A stretch of 64,000 nt of DNA from Candidatus Sodalis pierantonius str. SOPE (lineage in GTDB: Bacteria > Pseudomonadota > Gammaproteobacteria > Enterobacterales > Enterobacteriaceae). The notes below the pieces were generated by a model. It saw nothing but the letters and a program-made list of their open reading frames with translations, searched no databases and was not told the DNA's origin. The DNA is taken from positions 1,736,001-1,800,000 of the forward strand of contig NZ_CP006568.1 of assembly GCF_000517405.1 (NCBI RefSeq), given 5' to 3'. A program made the translations under genes and the position numbers. Shown in pieces: positions 29,328-39,046 of the stretch (the first letter of the stretch is position 1; each line of letters starts with the position of its first letter).

Positions 29328-30644
29328 GAGCCTGTTTAGAAATTTGTGTATTTGCCTGATTTTGATATGTTCAATCCAACATCAAAAACAGGTTAATTTA
29401 TGGACGAAAAACAGTTGCAGGCTCTGGCTAACGAACTGGCCAAAAATCTCAAAACCCCTGAAGATCTCAGTCACTTCGATCGGCTGCTGAAAAAAATCAG
29501 CGTCGAAGCAGCTCTCAATGCCGAAATGACCCATCACCTCGGCTACGATAAAAATCAGCCTAAACCGGAGACCAACGCCCGCAACGGCTATTCCACAAAA
29601 ACCGTTACCACTGGCGATGGCCCGCTGGCGCTGCGTACTCCGCGCGATCGTGACGGTTCCTTTGAACCGCAACTGGTGAAGAAGAACCAGACCCGGATTA
29701 CCGGGATGGATAACCAGATTTTATCGTTGTACGCCAAAGGGATGACCACCCGCGAGATCGCCGCCGCGTTCAAAGAGCTGTATGACGCCGATGTCTCGCC
29801 GGCGCTGGTCTCAAAGGTCACCGATGCGGTCATGGAGCAGGTTGTTGAATGGCAAAACCGGCCTCTGGATGCAGTCTATCCCATTGTTTATCTTGACTGT
29901 ATCGTTCTAAAAGTCCGGCAGGACAGCCGCATCATCAACAAATCTGTGTTCCTGGCGCTGGGCATCAACATCGAAGGCCAGAAAGAGTTGCTAGGTATGT
30001 GGCTGGCCGAAAATGAAGGCGCAAAGTTCTGGCTGAACGTGCTGACAGAGCTGAAAAACCGCGGCCTGAACGATATCCTTATCGCCTGCGTAGACGGGCT
30101 GAAAGGTTTCCCTGACGCTATTAACGCGGTGTATCCGGAAGCGCGGCTCCAGCTGTGTATCGTACATATGGTGCGCAACAGCCTGCGGTTCATCTCCTGG
30201 AAGGACTACAAGGCCGTCACCCGCGACCTGAAAGCTTATCTATCAGGCCCCTACGGAAGAAGCCGGCTTGCAGGCGCTGGAAGCGTTCTCCAGTGCCTGG
30301 GACATCCGCTACCCGCAAAATAAGTCGAAGCTGGCAGGCAAACTGGGCCAATCTGGCCACGTTCTTTGCCTACCCAACGGACATCCGCAAGGTGATCTAC
30401 ACGACCAACGCCATCGAGTCGTTAAACAGCGTGATCCGGCATGCCATCAAAAAGCGCAAGGTGTTCCCGACCGACGACGCAGTGAAAAAGGTGGTGTGGC
30501 TGGCGATACAGGCGGCCTCACAGAAATGGACAATGCCTTTGAGGGACTGGCGCATGGCAATGAGCCGCTTTATTATCGAGTTCGGTGACCGCCTGGACGG
30601 TCACTTCTGAGAAAAGGCATTTACACAGAATCGTGTACAGGGTC
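29328..30644 (+). mobile_element. IS256-family insertion sequence, copy A
   Basis: 1317 bp with both termini (GAGCCTGTTTAG... and ...GTACAGGGTC). Flanking octamers differ (CCAGACAC on the left, GATAGCTC on the right), so there is no target duplication: its two flanks, a truncated pgeF-like gene and a Mu-like prophage remnant, were probably joined by recombination between IS256 copies. Confidence 0.93.
29400..30610 (+). pseudogene. IS256 transposase, frameshifted
   Basis: Same extra T as copy C (GCTTATCTATCAGG, about 30237), which separates the first two catalytic Asp residues from the Glu-bearing C-terminal part. A second indel (an extra A in CCGCAAAATAAG, about 30317) is private to this copy. 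It shares most other bases with copy C. Confidence 0.92.
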
Positions 30645-30645
30645 G

Positions 30646-30714
30646 ATAGCTCGCCTGTCTGACGACAATGAAAAACGCCTCTGCATTGACGCCGAATTTT
30701 TAATTGTCGCGACC
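30646..30714 (+). pseudogene. Possible 3' remnant of a Mu gp45-like baseplate protein
   Basis: A 23-codon frame beginning at the IS edge (RLSDDNEKRLCIDAEFLIVA) resembles the beta-helical, DNA/peptide-like tail region of Mu-type gp45 spike proteins. Its place directly before gp46 fits. Very short, so low confidence. Confidence 0.3.
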
Positions 30715-30787
30715 TACGTCACTCGGCCAGTTACCCCCTACGCCCGCGTCACTCCTCCCATCCCGTCTCCTGCCTTACCCTGTCGCC

Positions 30788-31138
30788 ATGGACGCACTGA
30801 TTGACAGCCTGACCGACGATTACACCGGCACCCGCACCACTGACCTGCATAACGCGGTCTACCTGCGCTTAATGACGCCGCTTGGGCAGTATTGGGCTGA
30901 CCCACAGCTGGGGTCACGCCTGCATGAGCTGGCGCGGGCCAAGGACTCAGCCACCACCCGGCGGCTGGCACAGCAATATGCCGAGCAGGCGCTGCAACCG
31001 CTGCTGGCCGATAACCGCGCCCGTCGTATTGACGTCAGTGTCAGCCGTCCGGCACAGGGCGACCTGCGGCTGCATATCGACGTCGTGGCCGCCAACGGCA
31101 ATTTGCAGACCTTTAGCCACCCGGTAAAGGTCATTTAA
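30788..31138 (+). CDS. Mu-like phage baseplate protein gp46
   Basis: 116 aa from ATG 30788. Phage GP46 family: MDALIDSLTDDYTGTRT, followed by NAVYLRLMTPLGQYWADP and LGSRLHEL, the conserved core. In Mu this protein belongs to the baseplate wedge and its gene sits between 45 and 47, the order seen here. An in-frame upstream extension to 30704 lacks similarity. Intact by itself, but the prophage is reduced to a few broken genes between two IS256 copies. Confidence 0.82.
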   Translation: MDALIDSLTDDYTGTRTTDLHNAVYLRLMTPLGQYWADPQLGSRLHELARAKDSATTRRLAQQYAEQALQPLLADNRARRIDVSVSRPAQGDLRLHIDVVAANGNLQTFSHPVKVI

Positions 31139-31151
31139 ACGGGATATCACC

Positions 31152-32188
31152 ATGGCGCACAGCACCCCCACCCATACCGAGATTGCCGACACGCTCTTGC
31201 GCGATATCCGCAACCAGCTGCCGGACGCCGATACCGGCCCCGACAGTGACTACGCGGTGCGCGCAAACGCCATTGCCAGCGTGCTGCAGGGGCTGTACCA
31301 GCACCAGCTGTGGATAGTGCGGCAGATGTTCCCGGACACCGCCGACCATGACTATCTGGTGATGCACGCCCGCACACGCAACCTGACGCCGAAAGCGGCG
31401 ACGCCGGCGCAAAGATTACCGGCCTGCTGCAATTGCGGCCCACAGGCCACCGTCAGCGCTACCAGACCACCGCGCCGGGCGTGATAGACGCAACGGGCAG
31501 TCTGACCTTGCCCGCCCGCGCACTCGACAGCGGTACCCAGGGCAATCTGGCGGACAACACGCCAGGAACGCTGCTGATGGCCCCAGCCGGTGTTGACAGC
31601 AACGTCACTCTCACCCGCATGGTCGGCGGCAGCGAGGCCGAATCCGACGCGGCCCTGCTGGCACGTCTGCTGGAGGTGATACGCCGTTCGCCGGCGGGCG
31701 GCAATCAATATGATTACCACCGCTGGGCGGTGTCCCTGCCCGGCGTCACCGAAGCCTATGTCTATCCGCTGCGCCGGGGCTACGGCACGGTAGATGTGGT
31801 GATAGTCACCCATAACGACCTGCCGTCGTCGGAAACGATTAAATCGGTTCAGAGCTACATTGACGAAATGCGCCCGGTCACCGCGAAAGACTGCCTGGTG
31901 CTGGCCCCCGAAGTGGTCAAAACCGATATCACGGCCCAGGTCAGCCTGAGCAACCTGACGCTTGACGCGGCCCGTAAACAGATTACAACCGCCCTCAGTG
32001 ACTATTTTAACCGCCTGGCCCCCGGCGAGGTGGCGGTCAGAACCCAGCTGGGGGCGCTGATATCGGAGGTGGTCGGCGTGGTGGACTACCAGCTGCTTGC
32101 CCCGAAAACCAATGTGGTGCCGGTGGTGAACAAACAGACCGTGCAGTGGATACGCGCAGGCCGCATTACCGTGGAAACAATGCCATGA
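31152..32188 (+). pseudogene. Mu-like baseplate protein gp47 (J family), frameshifted
   Basis: Baseplate J/gp47 family, about 345 codons when repaired. The first part (PTHTEIADTLLRDIRNQLPD ... LTPKAATPAQ) is in one frame; near 31415 it shifts, and the rest (QTTAPGVIDATGSLTLPARA ... RAGRITVETMP) continues to a TGA at 32186-32188. Conserved segments GGSEAESDAALLARLLEVIR and VSLPGVTEAYVYP are clear. Follows gp46 after 13 bases. Confidence 0.88.
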
Positions 32189-32477
32189 ATGACCGCGACT
32201 ACGCGCAGTTGCTCAGTGCCCTGCTGCCACCGAAAAGCTATGCGCTGAGCGCTCAGCGGTGAGCGCCTGACGGCTGAACTGCAGGCCGAAGGGAAGAGCC
32301 TGGCACAGCTGGAAATCCGCGCAGGCGAAGTGGCCGACGGTATCACGCCCTTTCTCGCCGTGGAGCTACTGGCCGATTGGGAGCGAATGTTAAGTCTTTC
32401 CCGCGACAGCGGCATGACGCTACAGCAGCGTCGTCAGCAGGTGCTGGCGCGAATCAACGCCACCGGCGGTCTGAGCC
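32185..32477 (+). pseudogene. Mu-like tail protein gp48 (DUF2313/YmfQ), broken and truncated
   Basis: Starts with ATG 32185 overlapping the gp47 stop. MNDRDYAQLLSALLPP is the typical opening of the gp48/YmfQ family. A frameshift near 32255 is followed by the recognisable LTAELQAEGKSLAQLEIRAGEV and LELLADWER-like segment (VELLADWERMLSLS) in another frame. The IS256 at 32478 removes the C-terminal half. Confidence 0.85.
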
Positions 32478-33281
32478 GACCCTGTACACGATTCTGTGTA
32501 AATGCTTTTTCTCAGAAGTGACCGTCCAGGCGGTCACCGAACTCGATAATAAAGCGGCTCATTGCCATGCGCCAGTCCCTCAAAGGCATTGTCCATTTCT
32601 GTGAGGCCGCCTGTATCGCCAGCCACACCACCTTTTTCACTGCGTCGTCGGTCGGGAACACCTTGCGCTTTTTGATGGCATGCCGGATCACGCTGTTTAA
32701 CGACTCGATGGCGTTGGTCGTGTAGATCACCTTGCGGATGTCCGTTGGGTAGGCAAAGAACGTGGCCAGATTGGCCCAGTTTGCCTGCCAGCTTCGACTT
32801 ATTTGCGGGTAGCGGATGTCCCAGGCACTGGAGAACGCTTCCAGCTCCTGCAAGCCGGCTTCTTCCGTAGGGGCCTGATAGATAGCTTTCAGGTCGCGGG
32901 TGACGGCCTTGTAGTCCTTCCAGGAGACGAACCGCAGGCTGTTGCGCACCATATGCACGATACACAGCTGGAGCCGCGCCTCCGGATACACCGTGTTAAT
33001 AGCGTCAGGGAAACCTTTCAGCCCGTCTACGCAGGCGATAAGGATATCGTTCAGGCCACGGTTTTTCAACTCTGTCAGCACGTTCAGCCAGAACTTTGCG
33101 CCTTCATTTTCGGCCAACTGCTGGTTTCGGTCACATCCGATCACTGATTCCGATTTCACCCGATCACTAATTCTGATTTCATCCGATCACTGATTCCGGT
33201 CGCCCGATCAGCGATTCCGATTCTGTCCGATCGCTCATCTTCTGTTCCGCCATACTCTGGAGACTTTTAGCTTCCGGGGGC

Positions 33282-34832
33282 ATGGCACGTAAAAAAAAGA
33301 AAGCTAGAACGGAAATGTGCATCTATATTAATGTCTTACGTATGAAATTCGAGCAGCGTCGCTCGAATCGCACTATCGCAGCAGCGCTCGGCATAGGCTG
33401 TACTACCGTGCACGATATCCTCGGCCGATTCACGGTAGCTAACCTGGTCTGGCCATTGCCGGCGGAACTGTCCCCCGTCGACCTCGACCGCCTGCTCTAT
33501 CCCGGCAAATCCGGAAAAGTTATCAATACCTTACCCAGCTGGCTTGATATCGATACCGAGTTAAGCCGCAAGGGCATGACCAAGCAGCTGCTCTGGATGG
33601 AATATCAGTCCGCCGTGGGCGGTGATGCCCTCGGTTACTCACAGTTTTGTGCACTGTTCCGTGACTGGAAAAAGAAGCAGCGGCGTTCTATGCGCATGGA
33701 GCACAAGGCTGGCGAAAAGCTCTTCATCGACTTCTGTGGCCCCACCGTACCTATCGTCAACCCTGCGACCAGTAGCGTACGCCAGGTCGCTATCTTCGTC
33801 GCTGCCATGGGCGTGTCAGGCTATGCGTATATCGAAGCCTGCGAAGGCCAGGACATGGCATCGTGGCTCAACGCCAATAGCCGCTGTCTGCACTTCATGG
33901 GTGGGGTTCCGGAGCTGATGATACCTGATAATCTGCGCAGCGCTGTCAGCACCCCTGACCGCTATGAGCCGGTCATAAACCAGAGCTACCAGACGCTGGC
34001 AAATCACTATGAGACAGTGGTGCTACCGGCGCGCCCGAGAAAACCGAAAGACAAGGCGAAGGCAGAATCAACTGTGCAGCTGGTAGAACGCTGGGTTTTG
34101 GCCCGGTTGCGTAAACGTAGGTTCTACTCGCTGGCCGAACTCAACCAGGTGATACGAGAACTCAATCATGAGTTGAATCTGCGCCCGATGCGTCATTACG
34201 GCGGACAAAGTCGCCTTGAACGCTTCGAGCAGCTGGACAAACCGGCTCTTGGGCCTCTACCGCCCACACAATGGGAATACAGTGAGTATCTCGTTGCCCG
34301 AGTGGGACCTGATTACCACATAGACTACGGCAAAAACTGGTACTCGGTGCCGCATCCGCTGGTTGGCGAGCGCGTTGACGTCATCGCCACCCAACGGCTG
34401 GTGCAAATCCACCATAAGGGCGTCTGCGTGGCTACGCACCCTCGCAGCGATAACGCCTATAGGCACACGACTCAGGCGGCGCCCATGCCGGCTAACCATA
34501 AGGGGCAGAGTCAGTGGACGCCGGAAAGGCTGTGCAGTTGGGCGCTGTCGGTGGGTGTGTGCACACTGAAAGTGGTCGAGTCCATCCAAAAGAGCAAAGC
34601 CCATCCGGAGCAGGCTTACCGCTCCGTGCTGGGGCTACTTAATCTGCAACGGCGCTATGAGACGACGCGACTGGAGAAGGCCTGCGCGCTGGCGTTGGAG
34701 AAAGGGTGCATTAACCGCTCTTTCATAGCCAACGTATTGAAACACGGTCGTGAAAGTGAGGTCACCCAGGACGGAGCCGGCGTATCAATGCTGGTTCACG
34801 AAAACCTCCGAGGTCCGGACAGTTATCACTAA
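33282..34832 (+). CDS. istA: IS21 transposase IstA (516 aa)
   Basis: 516 aa. Helix-turn-helix near residues 25-50, catalytic Asp150 in KLFIDFCGP, Asp in MIPDNLRSAV and Glu in KAKAESTVQ are all present. Differs from copy 1 at a few positions (WMEYQS, PATSSVR, SYQTLAN, AAPMPAN), none in the triad. Start ATG 33282 follows CCGGGGGC. Probably active. Confidence 0.93.
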   Translation: MARKKKKARTEMCIYINVLRMKFEQRRSNRTIAAALGIGCTTVHDILGRFTVANLVWPLPAELSPVDLDRLLYPGKSGKVINTLPSWLDIDTELSRKGMTKQLLWMEYQSAVGGDALGYSQFCALFRDWKKKQRRSMRMEHKAGEKLFIDFCGPTVPIVNPATSSVRQVAIFVAAMGVSGYAYIEACEGQDMASWLNANSRCLHFMGGVPELMIPDNLRSAVSTPDRYEPVINQSYQTLANHYETVVLPARPRKPKDKAKAESTVQLVERWVLARLRKRRFYSLAELNQVIRELNHELNLRPMRHYGGQSRLERFEQLDKPALGPLPPTQWEYSEYLVARVGPDYHIDYGKNWYSVPHPLVGERVDVIATQRLVQIHHKGVCVATHPRSDNAYRHTTQAAPMPANHKGQSQWTPERLCSWALSVGVCTLKVVESIQKSKAHPEQAYRSVLGLLNLQRRYETTRLEKACALALEKGCINRSFIANVLKHGRESEVTQDGAGVSMLVHENLRGPDSYH

Positions 34833-34843
34833 GGAGAATAAAT

Positions 34844-35593
34844 ATGGATACACTGTTAATGGCTCTGCGAGAGCTGAAGTTGTCGGCAATGGTCCAGGCG
34901 TTGGAGACGCAACGCGAACTCCCGGGGAGTTATGGGGAGCTGGGGTTCGAGGAGCGGTTGTCGCTGATGGTAGAATCGGAAAATTTACATAGAAAAAACA
35001 ACCACATATGTCGTCTTCGATGGCAATCGCAAATGCGCTTGCAGGCAAAACCGGAAGATATCCGCTATATCCCTAGCCGAGGAGTGACACCGGAACAGAT
35101 GCGAGATCTGCTAGGGGGACAATATCTGAAATATCAGAAAAGCATACTCATCACGGGGCCGACAGGTACGGGCAAAACCTGGCTCAGTTGTGCGCTTAGT
35201 GAGCAGGCATGCCGGCAGCAATATAGAGTGCGTTACTGGCAAGTGGGTCGGTTGCTGACCCATCTTCACCAGTGTCAGGTAGACGGGACCTATCTAAAAC
35301 AGCTTAAGCAGTTAGAAAAAATAGAGTTACTGATCTTGGACGATGTGGGCCTAGAATCAATAAGTCCGATGCAGGCAACGATGCTGTTGGAGGTGATGGA
35401 AGATCGCTACGACAAAAGCAGCAGCATCCTGATCAGTCAACTGCCGGTGAAAAAATGGTATGGACTGATAGAAAACCCCACGACAGCTGACGCGTTACTC
35501 GATCGGTCAGTACACCCCAGCTATAGACTGGAACTTAAAGGCGAATCACTACGCAAAGAGCAAGGAGTAGCCAGCACAGGAAAAATAGACTAA
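34844..35593 (+). CDS. istB: IS21 helper ATPase IstB (249 aa)
   Basis: AAA+ ATPase with Walker A GPTGTGKT and Walker B LLILDDVG, full length. It has private changes (QQYRVRYWQVGRLLTH, RLRWQSQ) relative to the other copies. Begins 11 bases after istA behind an AAGGAG site. Confidence 0.92.
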   Translation: MDTLLMALRELKLSAMVQALETQRELPGSYGELGFEERLSLMVESENLHRKNNHICRLRWQSQMRLQAKPEDIRYIPSRGVTPEQMRDLLGGQYLKYQKSILITGPTGTGKTWLSCALSEQACRQQYRVRYWQVGRLLTHLHQCQVDGTYLKQLKQLEKIELLILDDVGLESISPMQATMLLEVMEDRYDKSSSILISQLPVKKWYGLIENPTTADALLDRSVHPSYRLELKGESLRKEQGVASTGKID

Positions 35594-35857
35594 ACCCGAG
35601 TCAGAAGATGAGCGAACACGTGATCGAATATCACTGGAATGGGTGATCGGAAAATATCGGAATAACTGATCAGATGTCGCCGGAACAGCTGATCGGATAC
35701 GTCGGAATCTGCAGCCAACCACATACCTAGCAACTCTTTCTGGTCTTCGATGTTGATGCCCAGCGCCAGGAACACAGATTTGTTGATGATGCGGCTGTCC
35801 TGCTGGACTTTTAGAACGATACAGTCAATATAAACAATGGGATAGACTGCATCCAGA

Positions 35858-37173
35858 GACCCTGTACACGATTCTGTGTAAATGCCTTTTCTCAGAAGTG
35901 ACCGTCCAGGCGGTCACCGAACTCGATAATAAAGCGGCTCATTGCCATGCGCCAGTCCCTCAAAGGCATTGTCCATTTCTGTGAGGCCGCCTGTATCGCC
36001 AGCCACACCACCTTTTTCACTGCGTCGTCGGTCGGGAACACCTTGCGCTTTTTGATGGCATGCCGGATCACGCTGTTTAACGACTCGATGGCGTTGGTCG
36101 TGTAGATCACCTTGCGGATGTCCGTTGGGTAGGCAAAGAACGTGGCCAGATTGGCCCAGTTGCCCTGCCAGCTTCGACTTATTTGCGGGTAGCGGATGTC
36201 CCAGGCACTGGAGAACGCTTCCAGCGCCTGCAAGCCGGCTTCTTTCCGTAGGGGCCTGATAGATAGCTTTCAGGTCGCGGGTGACGGCCTTGTAGTCCTT
36301 CCAGGAGACGAACCGCAGGCTGTTGCGCACCATATGCACGATACACAGCTGGAGCCGCGCCTCCGGATACACCGCGTTAATAGCGTCAGGGAAACCTTTC
36401 AGCCCGTCTACGCAGGCGATAAGGATATCGTTCAGGCCACGGTTTTTCAGCTCTGTCAGCACGTTCAGCCAGAACTTTGCGCCTTCATTTTCGGCCAGCC
36501 ACATACCTAGCAACTCTTTCTGGCCTTCGATGTTGATGCCCAGCGCCAGGAACACAGATTTGTTGATGATGCGGCTGTCCTGCCGGACTTTTAGAACGAT
36601 ACAGTCAAGATAAACAATGGGATAGACTGCATCCAGAGGCCGGTTTTGCCATTCAACAACCTGCTCCATGACCGCATCGGTGACCTTTGAGACCAGCGCC
36701 GGCGAGACATCGGCGTCATACAGCTCTTTGAACGCGGCGGCGATCTCGCGGGTGGTCATCCCTTTGGCGTACAACGATAAAATCTGGTTATCCATCCCGG
36801 TAATCCGGGTCTGGTTCTTCTTCACCAGTTGCGGTTCAAAGGAACCGTCACGATCGCGCGGAGTACGCAGCGCCAGCGGGCCATCGCCAGTGGTAACGGT
36901 TTTTGTGGAATAGCCGTTGCGGGCGTTGGTCCCCGGTTTAGGCTGATTTTTATCGTAGCCGAGGTGATGGGTCATTTCGGCATTGAGAGCTGCTTCGACG
37001 CTGATTTTTTTCAGCAGCCGATCGAAGTGACTGAGATCTTCAGGGGTTTTGAGATTTTTGGCCAGTTCGTTAGCCAGAGCCTGCAACTGTTTTTCGTCCA
37101 TAAATTAACCTGTTTTTGATGTTGGATTGAACATATCAAAATCAGGCAAATACACAAATTTCTAAACAGGCTC
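35858..37173 (-). mobile_element. IS256-family insertion sequence, copy F
   Basis: 1316 bp with both termini (GACCCTGTACACG at 35858; ...AACAGGCTC at 37173). Left flank octamer CATCCAGA belongs to IS256 copy E; right flank ATCAACTC belongs to a truncated acyltransferase gene. Lack of a matching duplication shows that one flank was replaced by recombination. Confidence 0.93.
35892..37101 (-). pseudogene. IS256 transposase, frameshifted
   Basis: N-terminal 280 residues read correctly (through DLKAIYQAPTE), with both catalytic Asp residues. An extra T in the segment that should read GCTTCTTCCG (about 36241) shifts the frame, so the Glu in TNAIESLNSV is out of frame. This is a different lesion from that of copies A and C. 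Confidence 0.92.
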
Positions 37174-37323
37174 ATCAACTCCAACGATCCCCCAACCTAA
37201 TAATCCATCCCATAAATTTTTATAGTTTTCATTTTGGTGCAAATAAAGTCGGTAATGGCTCAAAACCACAGCCATCGCAGCAATACCACGAAGAGCCTGT
37301 ATTGTTTTTAACTTTTGATTCAT
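37174..37323 (-). pseudogene. Acyltransferase-3 family protein, 5' stump
   Basis: Fifty codons from ATG 37323, ending exactly at the IS256 edge. MNQKLKTIQALRGIAAMAVV, then LSHYRLYL and WGIVGVD are the characteristic opening of membrane O-acyltransferases (OatA/WecH/O-antigen acetylase type), in which the conserved RG and H of the first helix and the GVDxFFVISG motif follow. The rest of the gene is missing. Too AT-rich compared with neighbours, suggesting acquired DNA, such as a surface polysaccharide locus. Confidence 0.78.
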
Positions 37324-37419
37324 AGCGATTCCGTGTCGATAGAGCTAAGTTACCATCATCCCTCAATTCTGGCCTTGGACCGAAACTGTTGTCGATGGTT
37401 AAGATTAGCGAAAAGAAAA

Positions 37420-38155
37420 CTACGAACGAGTTAAATCATCCAACTCGTAGTCGGATAGTCCAGTAAATAATTTGACAATTAAGCGTTCGACGCCATTAGC
37501 AATAAGCTGCCGAGTGATACTTTGGGTAGATTCTTGGCGGTCTTCCTGACACATGAATTGAATGCCCTTAGCTTCTAGTTGCCCTACAATTGTCATGGTG
37601 TCCTCTCGGTAGTCAGTGTCTTTGGCGGCAATATGCTGTAGAAATTGCGATTCATCCGAAGTATTTCTCCACTCTTCGATATAGTACACCAAGCAGCGGA
37701 ACTGGCTCTTTCAGTATCTCCCCCCATAGATTTAATAGGTGGGCTATATCTCCGGTCAGTTCCGACATATTCCGTAACTTTAGCAGAGCTACCCGTCGGT
37801 GCTGAAGCATTTCATCATCCAGCATAGCGGTGATATCAACTAGCGGGAATGCTTGGCTGTAGACTGATTCTGCCAGTTCAGGATCAGCAAAGCAATCGAA
37901 CCATTTGTTTCTGTACGGATAGGGCGATCTGGTGCCGAGGTAAAACAGGAGTGGTATCACGACCGGCAATGTACCGTTCCCCTGCTCAAGATGACGCTGC
38001 ATGCCTGCCAGCATGGGGTGAGGACAGGCCATGACTGGATGATCCTCCCCTAAGAACAGCGTGTACCACTTTTCCGTTACACCGTTCAAGCATTCAAAAT
38101 AAATGAAGTGCTCCTGTGTTTTTGCAAACAATTCTGGACTGTCCAAAATAGCCAT
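37420..38155 (-). pseudogene. Rpn-family (transposase_31) PD-(D/E)XK nuclease relic
   Basis: Two frames. The first (37652-38155) contains MQRHLEQGNGTLPVVIPLLFYLGTRSPYPY-type sequence, diagnostic of Rpn/YhgA-like proteins (recombination-promoting nucleases), and WFDCFADPELAESVYS with FPLVDITAMLDDEM. Near 37670 it shifts to a second frame (IEEWRNTSDESQFLQHIAAK ... ELDDLTRS). The N terminus is atypical (MAILDSPELFAKT...) and lacks the catalytic D-ExK segment, so the 5' part has been replaced or lost. Confidence 0.82.
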
Positions 38156-38217
38156 TTTTTAGAGTTCAAAGGAGTCCAGAATTGACTGCAAATTAGTCCA
38201 GAATCTTTTGCATCGCT
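38131..38217. repeat. AGTCCAGAA repeat cluster, locus 1
   Basis: The 9-mer AGTCCAGAA occurs at 38173-38181 and 38195-38203 and, in inverse orientation, at about 38131-38139. The second copy sits in a longer block (TAGTCCAGAATC ... ATCGCT) shared with locus 2 near 61436. The region is otherwise unassigned and lies between the Rpn relic and the DUF1989 gene. Confidence 0.55.
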
Positions 38218-38329
38218 ACATGTGCGCGCAGCCTTTCAATACCGCAGGTGTGGATGGGCTGCGGAATAAGACAATATTTTTCCATAATAAACACCGCGCT
38301 CGGTTCGGGATGGCGTCATGGCATTTTAA

Positions 38330-38358
38330 TTGCATTCCCAGTGTATACCAAGGTAATT
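38330..38358 (+). promoter_or_regulatory. Candidate promoter with GntR-type operator
   Basis: TTGCAT at 38330-38335 could be a -35 element; 17 bases further is a weak TAATT-containing -10. Between them lies GTGTATACCAAG, whose GTATAC core is typical of FadR/VanR-type GntR operators. A GntR regulator gene lies at 45040 in the same cluster. The stretch 38218-38398 contains no other recognised feature. Confidence 0.4.
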
Positions 38359-38398
38359 CCAAAGAATGCCTGCGTAATCGATGTCAGTAAGGAACCAT

Positions 38399-39046
38399 GT
38401 GAACTCAAAAAACCACAACTTTGTCAATGGCTTCCGGTTGGGTGCCGGCCGGGGTGTCGCGGTGGGGCTCACGTCCAGGCAGATTCTTGAAATTGAAAAT
38501 ATCCGGGGAAATCAAGTGGTCGATACCTGGGCATTAACGCAGGCGGACGTGCTGGAATACTCTTCCATGGACCATACGCGCTCGGTCAATAGCAATCTGT
38601 TTTACCAAACCGGCATGACGGTCGTCAGTAACCACCGCCGCCCGTTGTTCACGTTGATAGCGGACAGCACGCCAGGCTGGCACGATACGCTGCTCTGCCC
38701 CTGTAATGCCGCGATCTATCGTGAATTGGGCTGCCGCGATTATCATCGCAGCTGTACCGATAATTTCCATGAGGCGCTAGCGGCGCATGGGTTGTCGCTG
38801 CTGTTTACGCCCGCCTCGCTGAATTTATTCATGAATGTACCGGTTGCCGCGGACGGCGCCCTGGATCGGGTGCCGCCCCGATCAGTCGCCGGCGATACGC
38901 TGCAATTGCGGGCCGAGTGCGATATTTGGCTGGTACTTTCCGCCTGCCCGCAGGATATCACGCCCATCAACGGCGCCGCACGCCAGTCCTCAGACATCGG
39001 GCTGCGGCGGGGAGTTGCCGCCGCGGGCAGGGAGGGAACGGCATGA
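38399..39046 (+). CDS. DUF1989 (urea carboxylase-associated family) protein
   Basis: About 215 aa. DUF1989 proteins have been linked to guanidine/urea breakdown, including carboxyguanidine deiminase subunits and urea carboxylase-associated proteins. Recognised by LGAGRGVAVGL, NQVVDTWALTQ, DHTRSVNSNLFYQTG and the C-terminal CPQDITPINGA. I prefer GTG 38399, which has AAGGA five bases upstream, over the in-frame ATG at 38381. Its stop overlaps the start of the ABC ATPase (ATGA), so it is the first gene of a coupled operon. No lesion seen. The exact substrate is unknown. Confidence 0.78.
   Translation: MNSKNHNFVNGFRLGAGRGVAVGLTSRQILEIENIRGNQVVDTWALTQADVLEYSSMDHTRSVNSNLFYQTGMTVVSNHRRPLFTLIADSTPGWHDTLLCPCNAAIYRELGCRDYHRSCTDNFHEALAAHGLSLLFTPASLNLFMNVPVAADGALDRVPPRSVAGDTLQLRAECDIWLVLSACPQDITPINGAARQSSDIGLRRGVAAAGREGTA

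Larger units (their letters stand above)
33119..35713 (+). mobile_element. IS21-family insertion sequence, copy 2
   Basis: 2595 bp, inserted in IS256 copy E with a 6-bp duplication GCCAAC. Tips TGCTGGTTTCGG and TGCAGATTCCGA, subterminal CCGATCACTGATTCCG-type repeats at the left and GATCGGA-type repeats at the right. Carries istA and istB, both full length. Confidence 0.94.
32478..35857 (-). mobile_element. IS256 copy E, split by IS21 and cut by IS256 copy F
   Basis: Right terminus at 32478 and the 3' half of the element to 33118; continues after the IS21 from 35714 to 35857, where it stops at the octamer CATCCAGA and IS256 copy F begins. The IS21 is flanked by a 6-bp duplication GCCAAC (33113-33118 and 35714-35719). 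The 5' half, with the left terminus and first 170 or so codons, is absent; no second CATCCAGA lies on the far side of copy F. Confidence 0.9.
32512..35857 (-). pseudogene. IS256 transposase remnant of copy E
   Basis: C-terminal part (ENEGAKFWLNVLTELKNRG to FGDRLDGHF, 32512-33118) plus codons for LDAVYPIVYIDC to LGMWLA (35714-35857) on the other side of the IS21. Lacks the N-terminal 170 residues. The stretch that is frameshifted in copies A and C reads correctly here (GCTATCTATCAGG), so this is a different lineage. Confidence 0.9.
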
